Below are positions 10,061 through 16,950 of a DNA stretch of 64,000 nt, in pieces; position 1 is the first letter of the stretch, and the number at the start of each line of letters is the position of its first letter. The stretch spans positions 11,586 through 75,585 of the forward strand of contig NZ_QRMP01000017.1 of the NCBI RefSeq assembly GCF_003473295.1. Reading direction: 5' to 3'. Both the position numbers and the translations under genes were made by a program. This DNA is from Parabacteroides sp. AM08-6. Its GTDB lineage: Bacteria; Bacteroidota; Bacteroidia; Bacteroidales; Tannerellaceae. Below the pieces are notes generated by a model. That model saw only the letters and a list, made by a program, of their open reading frames with translations, was not told the origin of the DNA and searched no databases.

Positions 10061-12082
10061 TTATTGTTTTGTTACTTTTACTTTACTCAATACAACAGCA
10101 CTACGTGCCGGAATGTATAATTTGAGCCATTCTTTTTTCTCTTTTTTATACAAAGGATCAAATTGTGTAAAATGCCTGATAGAATCATCAGCCAGTCCAA
10201 ACCCGCCAAAACGTGTTGCGTCGGTATTCAAAACCACCTCATATTCTCCTTTTGGGACTAAAAAACCGTAATCCGTAAACGACTTTGTCGGACTGAAATT
10301 AAAGACAAATACCAAATCTTTGCGCATATAGGCTAAAATCTGGTCTCCATCATTATCCCACACCTTTTGTACCGGAGTAGACTGAAAGTTTTTCACACTC
10401 TTGATTATTTCCAACATTTCGCGGTCAAAATCACCCAAGAAATGATATTTTAAATTCATATCATCCACCAAGTTCCATTGGCGGCGAGCATACTTATAAG
10501 ACCATCCATTTCCTTCACGCGGAAAATCAATCCATTCCGGATGTCCAAACTCATTTCCCATAAAGTTCAAATAACCACCGTTAATCGTTGAAGCAGTCAC
10601 CAGACGTATCATCTTATGCAAGGCAACTCCACGTTCTACTGCAAAATTATGATCGCCCGCTTGCATATGCCAATACATATCAGCATCAATCAGACGGAAG
10701 ATGATAGTCTTATCTCCTACTAAAGCTTGGTCATGACTTTCGGCATAGCTGATAGTCTTTTCATCCACCCGGCGATTGGTAGTCTCCCACCAAATAGAAG
10801 AAGGATGCCAATCTTCGTCCTTTTTTTCCTTGATTGTCTTAATCCAGTAATCAGGAATATTCATAGCCATGCGGTAATCAAACCCATAACCGCCATCTTC
10901 GTATTTAGCAGCCAATCCGGGCATACCGCTTACCTCTTCAGCTATTGTTATAGCATTTTTATTTACTTCGTGTATCAATTTATTCGCCAGCGTCAGATAG
11001 GCAATCGCGTCACCATCCTGATGTCCGTTAAAATAGTCACCGTAATTACAAAAAGCTTCACCCAGACCATGACTATAATACAACATAGAGGTCACACCGT
11101 CAAAACGGAAACCGTCGAACTTGTATTCATCCAACCAGAATTTACAATTGGAAAGCAGGAAATGGAGTACTTCATTTTTACCATAATCAAAACAAAGAGA
11201 ATCCCACGCCGGATGTTCTCGCCGAGCCCCACCCAAGAAATACTGAGTATAAGAACCGTCAAAACGCCCCAAACCTTCCACTTCATTTTTCACGGCATGA
11301 CTATGAACTATATCCATAATAACCGCTATCCCCATACCGTGTGCCTCATCTATTAACCGTTTCAATTCGTCAGGCGTACCAAAACGGGAAGAAGCAGCAA
11401 AGAAACTACTGACATGGTAACCAAACGAACCATAATAAGGATGTTCCTGAATAGCCATAATCTGAATAGCATTATAACCTTCCTTCGCGATACGCGGCAA
11501 TACATTAAGCCGGAATTCATCATACGACCCTACCTTTTCTTCATTCGAAGCCATACCAATATGGCATTCGTATATCAACAACGGAGCAGTGTCCGGTTTA
11601 AATCGTTTGTTCTTGAAAACATAAGGTTGAATAGGATTCCAGACCTGAGCACTGAAAATTTTGGTATTTTCATCCTGAACGATACGACGTATCCAAGCAG
11701 GAATACGTTCTCCGCTACCCCCTTCCCATTCGACAAGCAACTTGAACAGGTCTTCATGATGCAGTAAATCTTCCGCAAGTTCAATTTCCCAGACACCATT
11801 GCCTAAACGTTTTAATTTGTATTTTTCATCTTTCTTCCAGTCATTGAAAGTACCGATAATATAAATAGCCGTGGCATTGGGCGCCCATTCACGGAAAACC
11901 CACCCAGTCTTCATCTTATGCAATCCAAAGTAAAGATACCCGGAAGCCATCTCCGATAATGTTTGTTTCCCATTATTGGTCAGACTCTTTTCCTTATTTA
12001 CTACATATTGGTATCGTCCTTCTATAGCCTCCTTATAGGGGACCAGCCAAGGGTCATTTTTTATTAGATTTAGCGACTCCAT
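10061..12082 (-). CDS. glgB: 1,4-alpha-glucan branching enzyme
   Basis: Creates alpha-1,6 branches in glycogen. The 673 residues contain an N-terminal CBM48 domain (~residues 55-145; GWVFREWAPNATAIYIIGTFNDW) and a GH13 barrel. The barrel has the family motifs VIMDIVHSHAV, GFRFDGVTSML with nucleophile Asp328, ITIAEEVSGMP with the acid/base Glu, and YAESHDQALVGDK with the transition-state Asp. A C-terminal all-beta domain follows. The start is set at the ATG at 12082-12080 because an upstream in-frame GTG (12106) overlaps the -7 promoter element and would not be transcribed. No other glycogen gene is adjacent. Its partner manA follows by 11 bases. Confidence 0.95.
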   Translation of the reverse strand: MESLNLIKNDPWLVPYKEAIEGRYQYVVNKEKSLTNNGKQTLSEMASGYLYFGLHKMKTGWVFREWAPNATAIYIIGTFNDWKKDEKYKLKRLGNGVWEIELAEDLLHHEDLFKLLVEWEGGSGERIPAWIRRIVQDENTKIFSAQVWNPIQPYVFKNKRFKPDTAPLLIYECHIGMASNEEKVGSYDEFRLNVLPRIAKEGYNAIQIMAIQEHPYYGSFGYHVSSFFAASSRFGTPDELKRLIDEAHGMGIAVIMDIVHSHAVKNEVEGLGRFDGSYTQYFLGGARREHPAWDSLCFDYGKNEVLHFLLSNCKFWLDEYKFDGFRFDGVTSMLYYSHGLGEAFCNYGDYFNGHQDGDAIAYLTLANKLIHEVNKNAITIAEEVSGMPGLAAKYEDGGYGFDYRMAMNIPDYWIKTIKEKKDEDWHPSSIWWETTNRRVDEKTISYAESHDQALVGDKTIIFRLIDADMYWHMQAGDHNFAVERGVALHKMIRLVTASTINGGYLNFMGNEFGHPEWIDFPREGNGWSYKYARRQWNLVDDMNLKYHFLGDFDREMLEIIKSVKNFQSTPVQKVWDNDGDQILAYMRKDLVFVFNFSPTKSFTDYGFLVPKGEYEVVLNTDATRFGGFGLADDSIRHFTQFDPLYKKEKKEWLKLYIPARSAVVLSKVKVTKQ

Positions 12083-12105
12083 GATTTTTTGAGATTGGTT
12101 TCGCA

Positions 12106-12113
12106 CAAAGATA
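12106..12113 (-). promoter_or_regulatory. -7 promoter element of glgB-manA
   Basis: Minus strand TATCTTTG followed by TG, 24 bases upstream of the glgB ATG. Its position rules out the in-frame GTG at 12106 as a start. Confidence 0.65.
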
Positions 12114-12214
12114 GAAGAAAAACAGATACTGACCTACGAACAGATAAAAATAATTAAAGCTTAAGCACGATAAAGTTTTTACACCACAAACATTAATTAT
12201 TTAATTTCTTTGGT

Positions 12215-12222
12215 TATTTTTG
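12215..12222 (+). promoter_or_regulatory. -7 promoter element of the antiporter-GH140 operon
   Basis: TATTTTTG followed by CA, 25 bases before the ATG at 12247. An in-frame TTG at 12220 overlaps this box, so it is not the start. Confidence 0.55.
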
Positions 12223-12246
12223 CAGGAAACCATAAAACACAGACGT

Positions 12247-14562
12247 ATGAGTAAAGGAACAAAAAGCATAACCTTTTATTTGTTGATGATTGTTGTTTTT
12301 GGTTCATTAATGTACATCATCGCCAAAGAAGGAGAAAGCCGCCAAATAGATATTGCAGTCCAATCTACCCAAGATGCTCCCAAAAATCTGGAAGAAGGTT
12401 TTCTGGTTTTTTGGGATTCTATGGTACATCATATCCAATCCTCCATTGGTATCTTACTTTTACAAATCATTACCATATTACTAATCTGCCGGTTATTCGG
12501 ATGGCTGTTCCAAAAAATAGGACAACCAACGGTTGTCGGTGAAATTGTAGCAGGTATCGTCTTAGGTCCATCTGTTTTAGGGCATCTGTTACCTGACGTA
12601 TCTGCATTTCTATTTCCGCCTGAATCATTAGGTAATATCACAATATTAAGTCAGTTCGGATTAATACTATTCATGTTTGCCATCGGTATGGAACTCGACA
12701 TCAGTGAAGTCCGTAAAAAATTAAAAGAGACAATACTGATAAGTCATACAAGTACAATTGTGCCATTCTTTTTCGGAATGCTGACAGCCTACTATGTATA
12801 TGAATCGTATGCGCATAAAGGTACACCTTTCCTCTCTTTCGCATTGTTTATCGGGATAGCGATGAGTATTACAGCTTTTCCCGTACTGGCTCGTATCATC
12901 CAGGAAAAAGGACTTACCAAAACACACTTAGGAACGATTTCTCTGGCTAGTGCCGCCAATGGCGATATTACAGCTTGGTGCCTGTTAGCCGTCGTCATTG
13001 CAATCGCTCAAGCCGGCAGTATGCTAAGCGCTATTTTTAATATTTTATTTTCCATTTTGTACATAACATTTATGTTTCTGGCCGTACGCCCGTTTCTTCG
13101 GATGATAGGCCATATTTATCATAATAAAGAAGTTATAGACAAAGCACTTGTCGCTTTCATGTTTTTGTTGCTGATTATTTCGTCCTATTTTACGGAAATA
13201 TTAGGTTTGCATGCACTGTTCGGAGCCTTCATAGCCGGTGTCGTGATGCCCGGTAATGTAAAGTTTCGTAAGATTATGACTGAAAAAGTAGAAGATGTTT
13301 CGCTAGCCTTATTCCTACCGCTATTTTTCGTTTCTACGGGATTACGCACAGAAATAGGACTATTGAATACTCCGGAATTGTGGTGTATGTGTGGTATTTT
13401 TATTGTAGTAGCCATCTTAGGTAAGTTCGGGGGAGCTATGTTCTCTGCTCGTTTTGTAGGAGAAAGCTGGAAAGACAGCCTTTATATCGGTGCTCTGATG
13501 AATACTCGCGGATTGATGGAATTGGTTGTACTGACTATCGGCTATGAAATGAAAATATTACCTCCTTCCATTTTTGTCATGCTAGTATTGATGACGCTTG
13601 TTACAACTTTTATGACTACTCCGCTTGTCTCTTTCATCAAATTCTGTTTCCGTGCGCATGAAAAACGAAAAGAGCATCATCTTTATACCGAACAAGCAAA
13701 TGGTATATTCAAAGTTTTATTATCGTTCGGTCGTGCCGGAAACGGACAAATCATGCTTGACGTGGCCCACCAAATGTTTGCTCGCGGAAAAAACAAATTA
13801 GACCTGACAGCTCTGCACCTGACGGTAGGCTCAGATGTAAATCCCCTCCATACAGACAATTTCGAAGAAGTCAGCTTCGGTCCCATATTATACGGAGCCA
13901 AGAAATTAGGAATGCATATTCATACCCGTTACGAAGTTTCCAATAATGCAGGGCAAGACATCTGCGATATTGTCAATAATGAAGGATTCGATTTTCTTCT
14001 CGTCGGTTCCGGTATTTCCATGAGCGACTCACCGGACGATATAGCTGCCAACCGCTATCGGACATCATTCTACAACCGCTATTTCAAGCGTTTCAAAGCG
14101 CCGGAGTCATGGTTCTACCCGGGTGCTTTATTAAAAGATAAAACAAAGATGTTTATCGCACGAAGCAATTGCGATGTAGGAGTATTTATCAACCGGAATT
14201 TCGTGAAAGCATCAAATGTTATTGTCATTATCGGTTCGGAACAGGAGCTCTTCTTGCTGGATTATGCTTCTACCCTCCTGAAAGCGACACACGGGACAAT
14301 TGGTATCGTAAACAAAACCAGCACTACCACTCCCGGTCACGAGCATATCGTAGAAACAATCGGTCAATTTACGGAAACAACCCCACAAGCAACTTTCCTG
14401 CCCGATAAAGATTTGACAACAGAACTTTTCAACAACTATAACTTTATGCTGATTGGATACAATACATGGAACGATGTATCCGAACACCGAAAGGAGGCGT
14501 TACAAAAGATGCCATCCACTCTTATTCTTAGTAAAAACCAATATAAAAACACAGAAGTATGA
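12247..14562 (+). CDS. Cation/proton antiporter of the CPA2 family with a long cytoplasmic tail
   Basis: An inner membrane Na+/H+ or K+/H+ exchanger. After one N-terminal hydrophobic helix (ITFYLLMIVVFGSLMYIIA) and a short loop comes the 12-13-helix Na_H_Exchanger domain (residues ~75-430). It has the typical GQPTVVGEIVAGIVLGPSVLG entry and the discontinuous-helix regions MSITAFPVLARII and NTRGLMELVVL. The last ~300 residues are soluble and contain two regions resembling universal-stress-protein folds (FKVLLSFGRAGNGQIMLDVA; KASNVIVIIGSEQELFLL). This architecture is seen in KefB-like/UspA-tailed antiporters of Bacteroidetes. The 771 aa start at the ATG at 12247. The stop codon overlaps the start of the next gene (ATGA, 14559-14562). 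Confidence 0.9.
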   Translation: MSKGTKSITFYLLMIVVFGSLMYIIAKEGESRQIDIAVQSTQDAPKNLEEGFLVFWDSMVHHIQSSIGILLLQIITILLICRLFGWLFQKIGQPTVVGEIVAGIVLGPSVLGHLLPDVSAFLFPPESLGNITILSQFGLILFMFAIGMELDISEVRKKLKETILISHTSTIVPFFFGMLTAYYVYESYAHKGTPFLSFALFIGIAMSITAFPVLARIIQEKGLTKTHLGTISLASAANGDITAWCLLAVVIAIAQAGSMLSAIFNILFSILYITFMFLAVRPFLRMIGHIYHNKEVIDKALVAFMFLLLIISSYFTEILGLHALFGAFIAGVVMPGNVKFRKIMTEKVEDVSLALFLPLFFVSTGLRTEIGLLNTPELWCMCGIFIVVAILGKFGGAMFSARFVGESWKDSLYIGALMNTRGLMELVVLTIGYEMKILPPSIFVMLVLMTLVTTFMTTPLVSFIKFCFRAHEKRKEHHLYTEQANGIFKVLLSFGRAGNGQIMLDVAHQMFARGKNKLDLTALHLTVGSDVNPLHTDNFEEVSFGPILYGAKKLGMHIHTRYEVSNNAGQDICDIVNNEGFDFLLVGSGISMSDSPDDIAANRYRTSFYNRYFKRFKAPESWFYPGALLKDKTKMFIARSNCDVGVFINRNFVKASNVIVIIGSEQELFLLDYASTLLKATHGTIGIVNKTSTTTPGHEHIVETIGQFTETTPQATFLPDKDLTTELFNNYNFMLIGYNTWNDVSEHRKEALQKMPSTLILSKNQYKNTEV

Positions 14563-15932
14563 TACGAAATTTCTTATTAATCCAACTCTTCTTCCTCGGC
14601 TGTATCTTTTCCATTTACGCGCAGGAGGATGTTTGGCAAGGACCATCCGTTAATTTCTCCCACGGTAAATTGCAAATATCCGAAAATGGCCGTTATCTGG
14701 TTCATAAAGATGGAACTCCTTTCCTTTATATTGGCGACACTGCTTGGGAACTGTTCCACCGTCTGAATGAACAGGAAGTAGAAAAATATCTGGAAAATCG
14801 CCGGGCTAAAGGTTTCACTGTCATACAAGCCGTTATACTTGCCGAACTAAACGGACTAAATACACCTAACGTTTATGGCGAAACCCCACTTATTGACAAT
14901 AATGTCCTACAACCAAACGAAAAATATTACAAATGGGTAGATAAAGTCATTCGAATGGCCGAAGCCAAAGGGTTATATATCGGGTTGCTTCCTACGTGGG
15001 GAGATAAAGTAGACAAACAATGGGGCGTAGGTCCGGAAATATTCAACCCCATGTATGCCGGATTATATGGAACATGGCTGGGACGACGCTATAAAAATTT
15101 TAAAAACATTATCTGGATTAATGGAGGGGACCGTTGGGGAGGAGATAATAATTATCCAATTTGGGAAGCGCTTGGCAAAGCACTTAAAAAAGCAGACAAA
15201 AATCATCTTATTACTTTCCATCCTCAAGGTGAATGTTCCTCCGGACAATGGTTCCATAATAGTACCTGGTTAGATTTCAATATGGCACAGACAGGACATT
15301 GCCAGCGTAATTACGAAATATACAATCGTCTGCTCCTGAAAGACTACAACCGTACCCCAGTGAAGCCATGCATGGATGGAGAACCTCGATATGAGAACCA
15401 TCCTGTTTGTTGGAAGCCGGACTCACTCGGCTGGTTCGATGATACAGACGTGCGACAGGCACTCTACTGGGATTTGTTCTCCGGCTCTTGCGGGCATACT
15501 TATGGTTGTCATGATATCTGGCAAATGAAGACTCCCGAACGGGAAGCGATAGGCTTTGCCCGTGGAAACTGGCAAACCTCGCTGGACTTACCCGGTGCTT
15601 TCGATTTGATACATGCCCGTCGATTACTGGAACGCTACGACTGGGCAAGTCGTAAACCGGCCCCCGATATGATTATCTCGGACAATAGTTCGTTCGAGCA
15701 CAAGATTGTCGCATTACAGGGTAATGGTTTTGCCCTTGTTTATTTCCCTAACGGAGAAAAAGCTACTTTCAATCTTCAATCAATCAGTAAAAATAATGAA
15801 CTTACCCTATCCTGGATGAATCCACGTACCGGGGAAATAAAAAAAACCGGAAGTATCGACCGTAGCCAAACGCAAGAAATCATCCCCCCTTCTTCCGGAA
15901 GAGGTAATGATTGGGTTTTAATCATTGAATGA
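14559..15932 (+). CDS. DUF4038-type glycoside hydrolase, apiosidase-like (GH140 family)
   Basis: A secreted putative glycosidase. It has a signal peptide (residues 1-22, ending IYAQ), then a TIM-barrel DUF4038 domain (residues ~35-360) and a small C-terminal beta-domain (DUF5060/collagen-binding-like, ~370-457). Family-typical stretches are HKDGTPFLYIGDTAWELFHR, WINGGDRWGGDNNY, CMDGEPRYENHP and HTYGCHDIWQM. The acidic residues in NGGD and DGEPRYE are the likely catalytic pair. Characterised GH140 members cleave apiose from rhamnogalacturonan II. It overlaps the antiporter gene by 4 bases, so the two should be translationally coupled, an unexpected pairing. It ends 18 bases before a convergent gene. 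Confidence 0.82.
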   Translation: MIRNFLLIQLFFLGCIFSIYAQEDVWQGPSVNFSHGKLQISENGRYLVHKDGTPFLYIGDTAWELFHRLNEQEVEKYLENRRAKGFTVIQAVILAELNGLNTPNVYGETPLIDNNVLQPNEKYYKWVDKVIRMAEAKGLYIGLLPTWGDKVDKQWGVGPEIFNPMYAGLYGTWLGRRYKNFKNIIWINGGDRWGGDNNYPIWEALGKALKKADKNHLITFHPQGECSSGQWFHNSTWLDFNMAQTGHCQRNYEIYNRLLLKDYNRTPVKPCMDGEPRYENHPVCWKPDSLGWFDDTDVRQALYWDLFSGSCGHTYGCHDIWQMKTPEREAIGFARGNWQTSLDLPGAFDLIHARRLLERYDWASRKPAPDMIISDNSSFEHKIVALQGNGFALVYFPNGEKATFNLQSISKNNELTLSWMNPRTGEIKKTGSIDRSQTQEIIPPSSGRGNDWVLIIE

Positions 15933-15950
15933 TAAAAGAAGTTTTGCCGG

Positions 15951-16904
15951 TTAGTCTTCCGCTGCCCGCAAACCTTTTTCATCCGCTTCAGGATAGATTT
16001 TGTGGCTATTGTCTGTAATCAGACTTTCATAGAACGACAGTTTTTCCTGACACACGTGATAGGTCACTTCACGAAGGAAGTCCAGACGGGAAACAAGATA
16101 AACCAATTGTTCCCTGTCTGCCGTATAATTACTATTATAACGAGCTTCAATATAGGCTCGGCAAAGTAGTTCGTAACTACTCCGAGCCAGCTCTGTATCC
16201 ATAGGAAAAACAAATGACAAGTCGCGGGAGAAACATTTCACCATTGCCTGAAGTTCCTCTAACTTATGATTTTTGGGGCGATAATTTGTAGATACGAGCA
16301 AAATAGCACAATAAAACTTCTCAGCTACCTGATGAAGCAGGAAAGCTGTATTCATATAATCATCACTTTCCAAGAAAAACTGTTGAATACCTTTCAGCAT
16401 ATTGACTGCCGAAGGATAATAGGAATGAAACTCCTGTTCTGCAATCTCCTTTATCTCCCGATAATCCAGGCAACGAGGCTTTGCCAGCTTTAACTTCTTA
16501 CTATTATAAAGCATAATACCTTCTTTCACTATATCAGTGAAGAAATAGTGACTTCGTTCCAAATTATCATTCAACGATTTGATGTTTTCCACTACAAATC
16601 GAGGTATGGCATGACGCCTGGATTGAAACTGATTGTTATAAGCATCCAATACCTTGTGCCGGAGAATATGTTCCGTTATCCGTGTATTAAGGGCAGAAAC
16701 TACTACCAGAATATCATAATCGCTCTGGTATGAAGTATGAATTCCAAACTCAATCCGTTCATCCCAAAGTACGTAAGTGCCACGGGCATAGCTACCATAA
16801 AGAATAACAATATCCGGTTCCTTCACATAATGCCGTATCAGTCCTAAAAGACATTCCAATTCTTCCTGTGTCTGTTTCGGAAAATGCTTAATCGACCTTT
16901 TCAT
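15951..16904 (-). CDS. Fused nucleotidyltransferase-HEPN protein (MNT-HEPN type)
   Basis: The N-terminal ~130 residues form a minimal nucleotidyltransferase: the motif GSYARG (residues ~38-43) is followed by YDILVVV, which supplies the Asp pair that binds Mg-NTP. The C-terminal part (~170-300) is a HEPN domain: long helices (NTAFLLHQVAEKFYCAILLV) followed by YRPKNHKLEEL, with an Arg/His pair in the usual place. Separate MNT and HEPN proteins form antitoxin-toxin pairs in which MNT AMPylates the HEPN RNase. The fusion may be self-restrained or have another substrate, and no partner gene is adjacent. The ATG at 16904 is preferred over an upstream GTG at 16910. 317 aa. Confidence 0.8.
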   Translation of the reverse strand: MKRSIKHFPKQTQEELECLLGLIRHYVKEPDIVILYGSYARGTYVLWDERIEFGIHTSYQSDYDILVVVSALNTRITEHILRHKVLDAYNNQFQSRRHAIPRFVVENIKSLNDNLERSHYFFTDIVKEGIMLYNSKKLKLAKPRCLDYREIKEIAEQEFHSYYPSAVNMLKGIQQFFLESDDYMNTAFLLHQVAEKFYCAILLVSTNYRPKNHKLEELQAMVKCFSRDLSFVFPMDTELARSSYELLCRAYIEARYNSNYTADREQLVYLVSRLDFLREVTYHVCQEKLSFYESLITDNSHKIYPEADEKGLRAAED

Positions 16905-16932
16905 TTGCACTCTTTTGTTGTTGTATCTTTTA

Positions 16933-16940
16933 CAAAGATA
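16933..16940 (-). promoter_or_regulatory. -7 promoter element of the MNT-HEPN gene
   Basis: Minus strand TATCTTTG followed by TA, 29 bases upstream of the ATG at 16904 and inside the 46-base gap after sbcC. The gene is therefore independent of the sbcDC operon. Confidence 0.6.
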
Positions 16941-16950
16941 GGAATTATCC

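Noticed and set aside
10727..11356. 209-codon plus-strand open frame opposite glgB
   Set aside because: It lies wholly inside the catalytic part of glgB, has no promoter box, and its protein is low-complexity, rich in Ile/Thr/His as expected of an antisense shadow.
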